NCBI RefSeq assembly: GCF_003461245.1
Contig: NZ_QTWS01000013.1
Span: forward strand, 1 to 64,000
Source of the DNA: Blautia sp. AF19-10LB
GTDB lineage: Bacteria > Bacillota > Clostridia > Lachnospirales > Lachnospiraceae
Direction of reading: 5' to 3'
Length of the DNA stretch: 64,000 nucleotides
Each line of letters begins with the position of its first letter. Within the stretch, counting starts at the first letter, position 1. The notes below the pieces were generated by a model that did no database searches, was not told the origin of the DNA, and saw only the letters and a list, made by a program, of their open reading frames with translations. The position numbers and the translations under genes are program-made. This document shows positions 7,152 to 16,293 of the stretch, piece by piece.

Positions 7152-7212
7152 AGAAAGTCCCCACCCACTGCTTATTGCCTTTCGCAATTAAAGTAGTGGG
7201 TGGGGACTTTCT
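7152..7212. terminator. Bidirectional terminator between converging genes
   Basis: Long near-perfect arms (AGAAAGTCCCCACCCACT and its complement) around a loop of about 22 nt. It lies between the plus-strand gene ending at 7049 and the minus-strand DUF3881 gene ending at 7271. Confidence 0.8.
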
Positions 7213-7270
7213 GTTCTTCCAGCAGAATTTTATCTTTATCTGCCGCCTGTATTTTAATATTATTTATCTG

Positions 7271-8140
7271 TCAGAAATGGATCTGTCCCTGAAGCCAGAT
7301 ATTACCTCGAAAGCGTCTTCCAATCTCCGGTTCACCCAGGAGGTCTTTTTTGTTGATGCAGATATCGAACTGCATGTTATTGCTCTCTACTGTCATCTGA
7401 ATGAGTTCTTCATTTGTCACCTCATTGCGGGTATGATGGATTTCCTGGATTTCTCCCAGAATTCCATACTGGTCACACTGGATTCCATGAGGCATGAAAT
7501 AAGAATCCACGATCGTAAAAATATCTTCATTTACGATCCTGTGGGAGATCATGGAATATGTATCCATGTCTTCCATCGTAAGGCTTTCCATCGCTTCCTC
7601 GTCACCATTTCTGGCTGCCGCAATCAGCGAACTACGATTCTTACTGGTTTCCTTCTCGACCTTTACTGCTTCTTTATCTTTCAGGACCGGAAGAAGAATA
7701 CGTCCCTCATCTGCAAGGCCGGATAAAGTCAATGGTTTGTTCAAAACATTTCCTTTGCTTTTTTCGAGCATATATCTCGCACCATTCTGCAGATAAAAGA
7801 TCAGTGTAATTCCTATTCTCAGATCGTCGCAGGCACCTGCAAAAGATTCTTTGTCTGCATGCCGTTCTACTGTCACCGGTTCATTCGTTGTAATGCCGGT
7901 TCCCTTAAAGAAAGGATAATAATATTCCACGTGAAACCTGTTATCTTCATCGTACTGACCGCAAACAGTAATTCCGCAGTCGTATCCATAACTTTTGGAG
8001 AATTCAGCAAAAGTGCCGTCCGGATGGTCTGAAACCACGTTTTTTTCATCGTAGTTTCGAATCACATCCAGCAGGATTTCTTTCATCTCCGCACGTTTCT
8101 TTATTTCTGAAAAACCGACTGCTTTTAAATAGCTGTGCAA
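7271..8140 (-). CDS. DUF3881 family protein
   Basis: 289 residues without signal peptide or membrane span, matching in length and general sequence (MHSYLKAVGFS start, PFFKGTG centre) the DUF3881 family found beside serS in Lachnospiraceae. The function is unknown. The start is TTG, chosen because GGAGG lies 7 nt upstream and no ATG is available before the first helix. It begins 18 nt after the serS stop, so it is the last gene of the soj-spo0J-DUF4446-serS operon. It is followed by the terminator at 7152-7212. Confidence 0.82.
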   Translation of the reverse strand: MHSYLKAVGFSEIKKRAEMKEILLDVIRNYDEKNVVSDHPDGTFAEFSKSYGYDCGITVCGQYDEDNRFHVEYYYPFFKGTGITTNEPVTVERHADKESFAGACDDLRIGITLIFYLQNGARYMLEKSKGNVLNKPLTLSGLADEGRILLPVLKDKEAVKVEKETSKNRSSLIAAARNGDEEAMESLTMEDMDTYSMISHRIVNEDIFTIVDSYFMPHGIQCDQYGILGEIQEIHHTRNEVTNEELIQMTVESNNMQFDICINKKDLLGEPEIGRRFRGNIWLQGQIHF

Positions 8141-8158
8141 AAGTACACCTCCATATCC

Positions 8159-9454
8159 TTATGCGCGGGTCTTTTTCTCAATTTTCTTCATGCCGCCCAT
8201 GTATGGCTGCAGTGCTTCCGGAATATTTACGGATCCGTCAGCATTCAGGTTATTTTCCAGGAATGCGATCAGCATTCTCGGAGGAGCTACTACAGTGTTG
8301 TTCAGTGTGTGCGCAAGATATTTCTTGCCATCTTTTCCATTTACACGGATTCTCAGACGACGAGCCTGTGCATCACCTAAGTTAGAGCAGCTTCCTACTT
8401 CGAAATATTTCTTCTGTCTTGGAGACCATGCTTCTACGTCAAGAGATTTCACCTTGAGGTCTGCCAGATCACCGGAGCAGCATTCCAGTGTACGAACCGG
8501 AATATCCAGAGAACGGAACAGATCAACAGTGTTCTGCCACAGTTTGTCAAACCACATCGGGCTTTCTTCTGGTTTGCAGACAACGATCATTTCCTGTTTT
8601 TCAAACTGATGGATACGGTAAACGCCTCTCTCTTCCAGTCCGTGTGCTCCTTTTTCTTTACGGAAGCATGGGGAATAACTTGTCAGTGTTTTTGGAAGTT
8701 CTTCTTCCGGAACGATCTGATCGATGAATTTACCGATCATAGAATGCTCACTTGTTCCGATCAGATACAGATCCTCACCTTCGATCTTGTACATCATGGC
8801 ATCCATCTCTGCAAAGCTCATAACGCCTGTTACAACGTTGCTTCTGATCATGAAAGGCGGTACACAGTAAGTAAATCCACGGTTGATCATGAAGTCACGC
8901 GCATATGCGATAACTGCGGAATGAAGTCTTGCGATATCTCCCATCAGATAATAGAATCCGTTACCTGCAACACGTCTTGCACTATCCAGATCGATTCCGT
9001 CAAAGCTTTCCATAATATCTGTGTGATATGGAATTTCATAATCCGGAACAACCGGCTCACCAAATTTCTCGATTTCTACGTTTTCACTGTCATCTTTACC
9101 AATCGGTACAGATGGATCAATGATGTTCGGGATAACCATCATGTTTTTGAGAAGTTCTTCTTCTACTTCTTTTTCTCTTGCAGAAAGCTCATCAATTCTT
9201 GCACCAGATGCAGCCACCTGTTTCTTAACCTCTTCTGCCTCTTCACGTTTGCCCTGACCCATCAGTGCGCCGATCTGTTTGGAAATCTTGTTTCTCTCTG
9301 CTCTGAGAGCTTCTACTTCCTGCTTGATCTCACGGTTTTCTTTGTCCAGTTCGATAACCTTGTCTACCAGTTCCAGTTTGCTGTCCTGGAATTTGTTTCT
9401 GATATTCTGTTTTACAACTTCCGGATTTTCTCTCACAAATTTAATGTCTAACAT
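8159..9454 (-). CDS. serS: Seryl-tRNA synthetase
   Basis: A class II aminoacyl-tRNA synthetase of 431 residues, normal length. The N-terminal coiled-coil arm (about residues 25-105, rich in E/K/R heptads) binds the long variable arm of tRNA-Ser. The catalytic core shows motif 2 (GAHGLEERGVYRIHQF region, GLEERG-like) and motif 3 (VVAPPRMLIAFLEN, with the usual R). It charges tRNA-Ser with serine in the cytoplasm. ATG with AGGAG upstream. No T-box leader is visible because the gene is read through from the DUF4446 gene 36 nt upstream. Confidence 0.97.
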   Translation of the reverse strand: MLDIKFVRENPEVVKQNIRNKFQDSKLELVDKVIELDKENREIKQEVEALRAERNKISKQIGALMGQGKREEAEEVKKQVAASGARIDELSAREKEVEEELLKNMMVIPNIIDPSVPIGKDDSENVEIEKFGEPVVPDYEIPYHTDIMESFDGIDLDSARRVAGNGFYYLMGDIARLHSAVIAYARDFMINRGFTYCVPPFMIRSNVVTGVMSFAEMDAMMYKIEGEDLYLIGTSEHSMIGKFIDQIVPEEELPKTLTSYSPCFRKEKGAHGLEERGVYRIHQFEKQEMIVVCKPEESPMWFDKLWQNTVDLFRSLDIPVRTLECCSGDLADLKVKSLDVEAWSPRQKKYFEVGSCSNLGDAQARRLRIRVNGKDGKKYLAHTLNNTVVAPPRMLIAFLENNLNADGSVNIPEALQPYMGGMKKIEKKTRA

Positions 9455-9490
9455 TTTTTCTCCTCCTGAAAATAAGTGGTTATATCCATT

Positions 9491-10027
9491 TTATTTTTTC
9501 GTTGTTTCGCCTTCATTTACTTCACCAAGTCCAAAATTGACTGCCTTGCGAAGTGCTTCTACCTCTTCCTGACTAAGCATTACATAAGATTCACCCTTGA
9601 CGATCTCTTTTAAATAAAGGAAGCAGTTATCACGACTGTGTACTGCATTCAGAATCAGACCTGTGTTTTCTCTGTCAAGAAGTGCCAGTGCAAAACTCAG
9701 TTTTCCTCCAACATCGTCAAATGCATCGTATTTTTCAACACCATACTTGCTGTAAAGTAATTTGAAATGTTTTGCCAGAGTGCGTATTGCCTTTTCATGA
9801 TCCTCTTTTGCCTCAAAAAGATGATCGATCTGTGCAAATTTACGAACGAAAGTTTTCTCAAGTGACTGAGCATCGCTTCCTTTCATAAACATTTTATATT
9901 TTCGCTCCAGTCGAGTCAATCTCATATTACTGCTTACTGTAGACGCAATCAATACCAGAACTACAATAAGCAAAATAATGATAACAATTCCAGGATCAAT
10001 ACCAATACTATCAAAAATTGTACTCAT
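9491..10027 (-). CDS. DUF4446 family membrane-anchored protein
   Basis: 178 residues with one N-terminal transmembrane helix (about residues 11-30, IVIIILLIVVLVLIA), then a basic turn and a soluble cytoplasmic domain (HFKLLYSKYGVEKYDAFDDVGGKLSFALALLD). This matches DUF4446, a family regularly found right after spo0J in Clostridia. Its role is unknown; the constant position suggests a link with chromosome segregation or sporulation, which is inference. It is 17 nt downstream of spo0J and co-transcribed. Confidence 0.88.
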   Translation of the reverse strand: MSTIFDSIGIDPGIVIIILLIVVLVLIASTVSSNMRLTRLERKYKMFMKGSDAQSLEKTFVRKFAQIDHLFEAKEDHEKAIRTLAKHFKLLYSKYGVEKYDAFDDVGGKLSFALALLDRENTGLILNAVHSRDNCFLYLKEIVKGESYVMLSQEEVEALRKAVNFGLGEVNEGETTKK

Positions 10028-10044
10028 ATCATACCCCTTTTATT

Positions 10045-10983
10045 TTATCTGATAGATTCAAATAAATCTATAATTCTCTCAAGGTCATCTCTTGAATAGT
10101 ATTCTATTTCTATCTTTCCCTTATTGTTCTTCTTTCTGTGAATAAATACACGTGTTCCGGTAATATTCTTCATCTTTTCTTCAAGACTTTCATAAATTGC
10201 ATCTTCCGCCGAATCAGATGACGAAGTTTCTTTTTTCTTTGATGGGTTTAAGATTGTCTTTACCAGCTTTTCTGTCTCTCTTACGCTGAGCTTCTCATCA
10301 AAAATCCGCATTGCTACAGAATACTGTTTCTCTACATCTGAGATAGCAAGCAATGCACGCGCATGTCCTGCTGAAATCATTTCATCCACCATCATCTGCT
10401 GTACTCTCGGATCCAGTTTCAACAGACGAAGAGAGTTTGTTACAGCTGTCCTGCTCTTGGATACTCTCTCTGCGATTTCATCCTGTTTCAGATTAAATTC
10501 ATCAATCAGACGTTTATATGCCATTGCTTCCTCGACAGGATTCAGGTCTTCTCTCTGAATGTTCTCTATCAGGGATATCTCCACAATTTCCTGGTCGGAA
10601 AATTCTTTGATGACAACCGGAATTTCTTTCAGTCCAGCCATCTTTGCTGCACGCCATCTCCGTTCTCCTGCGACAATTTCATAATAGTCCTTCTTGTCAG
10701 ATACGAGAAGCGGCTGCAGAACGCCATACATCTTGATAGATTCAGACAGCTCAAGGAGTGCATCTTCATCAAATTTCTTGCGTGGCTGTTCACGATTCGG
10801 CTCTACTTTTGAAATTTTTACAATCGTTTCGCCCTTTACAACGGACTGTTCTGTTGTTGATTTCGTACTTGCTGTATTTGTCTTTGGCTTAGAACTTCTT
10901 ACAGTTTTAGGTTTTTCCTGTGAAACCTTTTCCGGAAAAAGTGCATCCAGACCTCTTCCAAGTCCTGATTTTTTTCCTGCCAT
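10045..10983 (-). CDS. spo0J: Chromosome partitioning protein ParB / Spo0J
   Basis: 312 residues, starting with the typical KKSGLGRGLDALFP. It has ParB/Srx boxes (YGVLQPLLVS, VAGERRWRAAKMAG, LIENIQREDLNPVEEA), an HTH (DEIAERVSKSRTAVTNSLRLL) and a C-terminal dimerisation region. It loads on parS, spreads as a CTP clamp and recruits SMC. The ATG overlaps the soj stop (TAATG). Two perfect parS sites lie just upstream of soj. The linker between residues 18 and 50 is S/T/K-rich. Confidence 0.96.
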   Translation of the reverse strand: MAGKKSGLGRGLDALFPEKVSQEKPKTVRSSKPKTNTASTKSTTEQSVVKGETIVKISKVEPNREQPRKKFDEDALLELSESIKMYGVLQPLLVSDKKDYYEIVAGERRWRAAKMAGLKEIPVVIKEFSDQEIVEISLIENIQREDLNPVEEAMAYKRLIDEFNLKQDEIAERVSKSRTAVTNSLRLLKLDPRVQQMMVDEMISAGHARALLAISDVEKQYSVAMRIFDEKLSVRETEKLVKTILNPSKKKETSSSDSAEDAIYESLEEKMKNITGTRVFIHRKKNNKGKIEIEYYSRDDLERIIDLFESIR

Positions 10984-11750
10984 TATTTATCCTCCCTGTT
11001 AATAACTTCTTCAGCTAAAAGGCGATAAGCTTCTGCACCGGCAGATCTTGAATCATATATATTGATAGGCTGTCCGTAACTTGGTGCTTCTGCAAGTCTT
11101 ACATTTCTCGGAATAATGGTCTTATAAATATTCTGTTGAAGATTATCCTTTACATTCTCGACTACCTGTAAAGAAAGATTTGTTCTGGCATCATACATGG
11201 TAAATACAACGCCTTCCATTGCAAGTTTCTTATTTAATCTGTCTTTTACAAGATCAATCGTATGTATCAGCTGAGAAAGGCCTTCCAAAGCATAATACTC
11301 ACACTGTATTGGAACAAGGACAGAAGTTGCAGCTGTTAATGCATTGATTGTCAGCATATTCAAAGACGGCGGACAATCCAAGATAATATAATCATATTTT
11401 CTTCGAAGTTTATCCGTAATTCCCTTTAAAATATACTCTTTATCATCCACACCAATCAATTCGATTTCTGCTCCGGATAAATTTATATTGGATGGAATTA
11501 AATCAAGATTTTCCACTACATCTTTTATAACTGTTTTTTTAATGTCAGCTTCTCCAAGAAGCAATTCATAAAGCGTATTTTCTACGCCATTTTTATCAAC
11601 GCCTAACCCACTGGTTGTGTTTCCCTGCGGATCTATGTCAATTGCCAGAACTTTTTTCCCTTTTTCAGCAAGGCATGCAGAAAGGTTAATTGCCGTTGTA
11701 GACTTACCAACACCGCCTTTCTGGTTGGCTACTGCTATAATTCTTCCCAA
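10983..11750 (-). CDS. soj: Chromosome partitioning ATPase ParA / Soj
   Basis: 255 residues: deviant Walker A QKGGVGKSTTA, DIDPQGNTTSG, Walker B LDCPPSLNML, and the conserved AEAPSYG near the C-terminus. It cooperates with Spo0J in origin segregation and in control of DnaA. The start is TTG, with AGGAGGG 8 nt upstream. It is first in the soj-spo0J-DUF4446-serS-DUF3881 operon. The upstream 500 bp carry the parS sites. Confidence 0.96.
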   Translation of the reverse strand: MGRIIAVANQKGGVGKSTTAINLSACLAEKGKKVLAIDIDPQGNTTSGLGVDKNGVENTLYELLLGEADIKKTVIKDVVENLDLIPSNINLSGAEIELIGVDDKEYILKGITDKLRRKYDYIILDCPPSLNMLTINALTAATSVLVPIQCEYYALEGLSQLIHTIDLVKDRLNKKLAMEGVVFTMYDARTNLSLQVVENVKDNLQQNIYKTIIPRNVRLAEAPSYGQPINIYDSRSAGAEAYRLLAEEVINREDK

Positions 11751-11821
11751 AGTTCACCCTCCTTTCAAAATCATTTACGACCTATCAATTATAGCACTTT
11801 TGCCTTTAATGTTCCACATAA

Positions 11822-11837
11822 TGTTTCACGTGAAACA
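11822..11837. promoter_or_regulatory. parS site
   Basis: TGTTTCACGTGAAACA, a perfect 16-bp parS palindrome, lies 72 bp upstream of soj. It is a Spo0J loading site near the origin. A degenerate TGTTCCACAT half-site precedes it at about 11810. Confidence 0.95.
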
Positions 11838-11933
11838 TTAAAATTTAGGGAAATTTTCATCAACGAATTGTTTATAATTTACAAGTTACAAATATATCTT
11901 TCTATATCATCTATCTTACAGCGCGTCCGTCAA

Positions 11934-11949
11934 TGTTTCACGTGAAACA
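11934..11949. promoter_or_regulatory. parS site, with adjacent half-site
   Basis: This is the second perfect TGTTTCACGTGAAACA, 112 bp from the first. A half-site GCGTGAAACA follows at 11959-11968, so the locus may bind extra Spo0J. Confidence 0.95.
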
Positions 11950-11969
11950 TTTTATAAGCGTGAAACATA

Positions 11970-12263
11970 CAATATTAATCATTTCTGTTTCATCTATTTT
12001 GAACAGTCCTGGTAAAGTGCATCACGAATGAGCTTTGTCGGCATCTTTTAGTTTACATAATATTGGTTCATTAAGAAGCGTCGCCTCACATGTCTTTCTA
12101 TTAAATACATTTGTCTTTTTTCTTTCCTTTTCCCTAATGCCTGATATCTTCTTTCATCTTCCCATTTTTCCCTTCTATCTGCTTCATCACACGCTTTTTT
12201 CCCTGTATATGCCTCCTCTCTGGCACCTTTTTCCACATAATTGTATATTTTTTTAATAATTAT
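11970..12263. other. Intergenic region without a recognised gene
   Basis: About 290 bp between the parS sites and the response regulator. The plus strand is pyrimidine-rich. A 62-codon minus-strand frame exists (12048-12236), but it starts at GTG without a ribosome site and its K/R/E-rich translation is what purine-rich DNA gives by chance. No RNA or convincing gene is seen. Confidence 0.4.
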
Positions 12264-12884
12264 TCACCTGTGTTGATAATAAAACACCGCCACCTGAGTC
12301 CTGTCCCTTAATTGCAGTTTATCTAATATGGCACTCAGATAATTTCGGATAGTTCCTTCGCTCAAAAACAGCTCTGCCGCAATTTCTCTGTTGCTGTATC
12401 CATCAGCGATCAGACGGATAATCTCCTGTTCCCGTTCGTTGATCCCATAACTACTGTAATCGAACTTTTCTTCCTTCCTGATCAGATCTGGTATTTTAGA
12501 TACGATTTCTTTTCCAAAAACCGTCTGCCCTAAATTTACCGCCTGCAGCGCAGGAAGAATACTGGCATAATCCTGTTTTAAGAGGTATCCTTTTGCCCCT
12601 AACCGAAGTGCTTTTACTATATATTCATCATCCAGAAATGTCGTCAAAAGCAGGATTTTTGCCTCCGGATACTCCTGCAGAATATGTTCAGAAGCCTCCA
12701 ATCCGTTCATTCCTTTCATCCGAATGTCCATCAGCAGTACATCCGGGCAATACTGTCTGTACAGTCTGCACGCATCCTCTCCATCGATTCCAGTTGCAGC
12801 CACTTCAACGTCCCCATTGGTCTGTAAGATCGTCTTCAACGCTTCTGTAACCAGACAATCATCATCTACAATTACTATCTTCAT
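12264..12884 (-). CDS. NarL/LuxR-family response regulator
   Basis: 206 residues: a receiver domain (acidic pocket VDDD, phospho-acceptor D53 in LLMDIRM, TTF switch, K in LLK) followed by a C-terminal GerE/LuxR HTH (EREQEIIRLIADGYSNREIAAELFLSEGTIRNYLS). It receives phosphate from the adjacent kinase and binds DNA. It is 27 nt downstream of the kinase gene. The likely targets are the inverted repeats at 14087-14120 before the divergent ABC operon. Confidence 0.94.
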   Translation of the reverse strand: MKIVIVDDDCLVTEALKTILQTNGDVEVAATGIDGEDACRLYRQYCPDVLLMDIRMKGMNGLEASEHILQEYPEAKILLLTTFLDDEYIVKALRLGAKGYLLKQDYASILPALQAVNLGQTVFGKEIVSKIPDLIRKEEKFDYSSYGINEREQEIIRLIADGYSNREIAAELFLSEGTIRNYLSAILDKLQLRDRTQVAVFYYQHR

Positions 12885-12911
12885 CTTAATTTTATCCTCA
12901 TTTTTACTGTT

Positions 12912-13991
12912 CTAATCCTGTTGTTTTGGAATTACGGCAAATATCCGAAATCCATTTTTTCCATTGATCTGCAAGGTTCCTCCAAGTGATGTCACCCGTT
13001 CCTGCATATTTTTTAATCCTATTCCTTTGCTGTCTGCTTCCTTTTCTGAATATCCTTTTCCATTATCTTCGATACAAAGCTGATACAATGCCGGATGTTC
13101 TCTGAGTACTATTTTTACAGCTGTCGCATTACTGTGTTTTATAACATTCGACAGTGCTTCTTTTATAATTGCCGCAAAGCAGTATTTAATTTTATTGGGT
13201 ATTATTTCGGACATATCGTATTCCATCGTGCAATTTTCAAAGTCCTTTATAATTCCCTCTGTTATCTCTCTGAGAGTTTCAGATTCATCATGAAGATTAT
13301 GTACGCTTGAACGTATACTGTTCATAGCAGAATTCAGTGATGTGTCCAGTCCTTCCAACAGACTTTCCATATTCTTGTCCCGATTTAAGGTCTTTGCCGC
13401 GCCGGTTAATAAGATAGTCCTTGAAAGCAAATGTCCTACATTATCATGGATTTCGCGGGCAATTCGGTTTCTCTCACGAAGTGTTGCCGCATAAATTTCA
13501 TAATTTTGTTTTTCCTGCAATGCTTTGTTTTTTTCTGCAAGAAGCAGGGTACGTTCTTCGCTGTCATCTTTTATTCTTCTTATTTCAAAGTACATTTTGT
13601 CGTACTTTATTGCATCAGTCGCTAATATCCACGCTAAAGCCTCTATAATCAGTAATATAGTTGTCATTATTGGCAAAGAAGCGTCATTTTTTATCAGTAT
13701 TATTGTTCCCAGAAACCCTCCTGAAAGTGTCGTCACCGTCTCCTGTTCTCTTACGAGAATATAGATCAATACGGGACAGAACAATCTTATTTCCGGCATT
13801 ACAAAAAATGATACCGCAAATATACTCCATAATAAGATTTTGGTGTATTTCCTGTCAAAGAAGTAACTGCCACATATTAATATCACTGTCTCTAGCATTG
13901 CCAGTACCAGCCCTCTATTCAGGCTGAGTGTACATAATGGCAGGATTCCTCCCAGAAAAAGTATTCCTGTATCTCGAAAATACCTCATCAC
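12912..13991 (-). CDS. Sensor histidine kinase, HisKA_3 (NarX/DesK-like) type
   Basis: About 359 residues. The N-terminal half has several hydrophobic spans (roughly residues 5-130) with little extracellular sequence, as in intramembrane-sensing kinases. It is followed by a coiled coil, the HisKA_3 phospho-histidine motif (RIAREIHDNVGHLLS) and an ATPase domain (N box EALSNVIKHSNAT, G box GKGYSEK and GIGLKNM). It phosphorylates the regulator downstream. Start is GTG at 13989-13991 or the adjacent ATG; GAGG is 6-9 nt upstream. The signal is unknown; divergence from an ABC exporter suggests an envelope-active compound. Confidence 0.92.
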   Translation of the reverse strand: MMRYFRDTGILFLGGILPLCTLSLNRGLVLAMLETVILICGSYFFDRKYTKILLWSIFAVSFFVMPEIRLFCPVLIYILVREQETVTTLSGGFLGTIILIKNDASLPIMTTILLIIEALAWILATDAIKYDKMYFEIRRIKDDSEERTLLLAEKNKALQEKQNYEIYAATLRERNRIAREIHDNVGHLLSRTILLTGAAKTLNRDKNMESLLEGLDTSLNSAMNSIRSSVHNLHDESETLREITEGIIKDFENCTMEYDMSEIIPNKIKYCFAAIIKEALSNVIKHSNATAVKIVLREHPALYQLCIEDNGKGYSEKEADSKGIGLKNMQERVTSLGGTLQINGKNGFRIFAVIPKQQD

Positions 13992-14086
13992 TCAATTCCT
14001 CACTATTTATTGATACTACTGCAAACAATTACGTAAAAACATCTCTGTTCAGAATCATTATAATATATTCCCCTGCTACATACAAA

Positions 14087-14120
14087 GTGACAAATGTCAC
14101 GTCTCTTTGGTGACATCACG
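14087..14120. promoter_or_regulatory. Candidate operator between the two-component genes and the ABC operon
   Basis: An inverted repeat GTGACAAATGTCAC (14087-14100) is followed by a further GTGACATCAC element (about 14110-14119), directly before the -35 of the ABC operon. The position and dyad symmetry fit binding by a NarL-type regulator such as the neighbouring one. Confidence 0.5.
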
Positions 14121-14123
14121 CAC

Positions 14124-14152
14124 TTGGTATTCTTTCTGATTTCTTTTATAAT
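14124..14152 (+). promoter_or_regulatory. Promoter of the ABC exporter operon
   Basis: TTGGTA (14124-14129), a 17-bp spacer and TATAAT (14147-14152) lie 41 bp before the ATG at 14194. Confidence 0.7.
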
Positions 14153-14193
14153 TATTTTATAACCTCAAATTATATGAAACCGGAGGAACTATT

Positions 14194-15123
14194 ATGATTC
14201 ATATAGAAAATCTTGTAAAACGATATGGAGATCTGGTCGCTCTGAATCATCTGAATCTGGATATCAAAGAAGGAGAGATCTTCGGTCTTCTCGGTCCGAA
14301 CGGTTCCGGCAAAACAACTGCTATCAACTGTCTCCTTTCTCTGCTGAAATATGATAAGGGTGACATCGAGATCTTCGGGCAGAAAATGACGCCTGACAAC
14401 TACGAAGTCAAGCAGCAGATTGGTATCGTATTGCAGAATGTCGCTGTTTTTGATGAACTGACCGTATACGAAAATATTGATTATTTCTGCGGTCTGTACA
14501 TACATGACAAAAATCGGCGAAGGGAACTTGTCGAAGAAGCCATCCGGTTTGTCGGACTGGAAGACTACCGCAAAACACGACCTCAAAAGCTTTCCGGCGG
14601 TCTTCTCAGAAGGCTCAATATTGCCTGCGGGATTGCTCACAAACCACGACTTATCATCCTCGATGAGCCAACTGTCGCCGTAGATCCGCAAAGCCGCAAT
14701 AAAATCCTGGAGGGCATTCAGGAATTAAACCGCCAGGGTTCTACGATCATCTACACTTCACACTACATGGAAGAGGTCGAACAGATCTGTACACGAATCG
14801 CGATCATGGATCACGGACGCGTCATCGCATCCGGAACCACTGAAGAATTAAAGAAAATGATCAAAACCGGCGAAACGATCACCGTCGAAGCTCTTCTTCT
14901 GACCGAAAAGCAGCTTCAGGATATCCGAAATCTTCCCCATGTATTTGATGTACATTATGAAGATCAGATCCTCACTCTTCGCTGCACCGGTGCACAGCAT
15001 AACCTGATCCGGATTCTGAATTACCTCCAGAGCCAGAATCTCACATTTGGCAGGGTTTTCTCTGAACTTCCTACACTGAATGATGTATTTCTTGAAATAA
15101 CGGGAAAACAGCTTCGTGATTGA
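14194..15123 (+). CDS. ABC transporter ATP-binding protein
   Basis: 309 residues of an ABC-2-type exporter ATPase: Walker A GPNGSGKTTA, Q-loop (LQNVAVFDELT), signature LSGGLLRRL, Walker B LIILDEPTVAVDP, and switch His in YTSHYMEEV. The last 90 residues are the accessory C-terminal domain of DrrA-like exporters. It energises the two permeases encoded next. ATG is preceded by GGAGG. It is probably controlled by the divergent two-component system; the substrate is unknown, with drug or antimicrobial peptide export the common role. Confidence 0.94.
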   Translation: MIHIENLVKRYGDLVALNHLNLDIKEGEIFGLLGPNGSGKTTAINCLLSLLKYDKGDIEIFGQKMTPDNYEVKQQIGIVLQNVAVFDELTVYENIDYFCGLYIHDKNRRRELVEEAIRFVGLEDYRKTRPQKLSGGLLRRLNIACGIAHKPRLIILDEPTVAVDPQSRNKILEGIQELNRQGSTIIYTSHYMEEVEQICTRIAIMDHGRVIASGTTEELKKMIKTGETITVEALLLTEKQLQDIRNLPHVFDVHYEDQILTLRCTGAQHNLIRILNYLQSQNLTFGRVFSELPTLNDVFLEITGKQLRD

Positions 15124-15171
15124 TGTATAATTATGCATTATTATGTATATTTTTAAGAAAGGATCTTTTCT

Positions 15172-16293
15172 ATGCTGCATTTAATAAAATATAACCTTCT
15201 GGTCAAGCTGCGAAATTTTAATATGGTCTTCTGGCCGCTTGTTTTTCCGCTGATCATGGCCACTTTTTTCTTTTTTGCATTTGGAAATCTGAATGACGCG
15301 GACTTTGAAACCGTGCAGGTCGCACTTGTAAAAGAGTCTGCCAATCCTGTATTTGTTTTTTTCCTTGATCAGGTTCAAAGCGGAGATTCTGAACTGATCG
15401 CTCTTCATGAAATGAGTGAAAAGGATGCGCTTGACGCATTAAGTCAGAAAAAGATCTCCGGCATCTACTATGAACAGGCTATCCCAGACCTTACACTCAA
15501 TGGACAGGGAATTCCTGAGAGCATTCTACAGTCCGTCCTGGAAAGTTATGAAAACAATCTGCATACGCTGCAGACCATCCTGAAAAAACATCCTTCCGGA
15601 CTTCTCTCCGCTCTCCGGCAGATGTCAGATACAAAAGAACTGGTCCGGGAAGTCTCTCTCGGCGGCAAAACAATAGATGGGAATTCGCAGTTTTTTTACG
15701 CTCTGGTCGCAATGGGATGTCTTTATGGATGTTTTATCGGCTTTGGCTCTGTGATCACTTTACAGGCCAATTTAACGGCTCTGGCGGCACGTCGCTGCAT
15801 CACGCCTACCCACAAGCTGAAACTGATCCTTTCAGAACAGATTGCCTCTTTTCTGCTGGGGTACGCAGATGTGATCGTTCTGCTTCTGTATCTGCGAAAT
15901 ATCCTGAACCTAGATTTTCAGGGACAGTTCGGCAAAATGTTGATTATTTCTCTGTTCGGAAGCCTGATCGGTGTATCTATGGGATTGTTTATCGGAAGTC
16001 TTAGCAGACTGAATGAAGGCATCAAGATCGGAATCATGCTCGCAATCTCCATGTCCTGCTGTTTTTTGTCAGGACTTATGAACGGCTCTATGAAAGACAC
16101 CGTAGAAAAACACGCTCCGATCATCAACAGGTTCAATCCTGCTGCACTGATCTCCGATGCTCTTTACTGTATTAATGTATATGACGATGCCTCACGCTAT
16201 TACAGAAATCTGATCACACTGATCGTCATGAGTGCCGCGCTTGTTCTTGCTTCATTCTTGCTTATCCGGAGGGAACGTTATGACAGTATTTAA
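15172..16293 (+). CDS. ABC-2 type transporter permease
   Basis: 373 residues: one N-terminal transmembrane helix (about residues 19-40), a large extracytoplasmic domain (about 45-175), then five or six C-terminal spans, the ABC-2 layout. AAGGATC lies before the ATG. The 3' end overlaps the next permease by 14 nt, so the two are likely made in equal amounts as a heterodimer. Confidence 0.9.
   Translation: MLHLIKYNLLVKLRNFNMVFWPLVFPLIMATFFFFAFGNLNDADFETVQVALVKESANPVFVFFLDQVQSGDSELIALHEMSEKDALDALSQKKISGIYYEQAIPDLTLNGQGIPESILQSVLESYENNLHTLQTILKKHPSGLLSALRQMSDTKELVREVSLGGKTIDGNSQFFYALVAMGCLYGCFIGFGSVITLQANLTALAARRCITPTHKLKLILSEQIASFLLGYADVIVLLLYLRNILNLDFQGQFGKMLIISLFGSLIGVSMGLFIGSLSRLNEGIKIGIMLAISMSCCFLSGLMNGSMKDTVEKHAPIINRFNPAALISDALYCINVYDDASRYYRNLITLIVMSAALVLASFLLIRRERYDSI

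Noticed and set aside
12048..12236. Minus-strand ORF of 62 codons rich in K, R and E upstream of the response regulator
   Set aside because: It starts at GTG without a ribosome site and its composition is what a purine-rich strand yields by chance.
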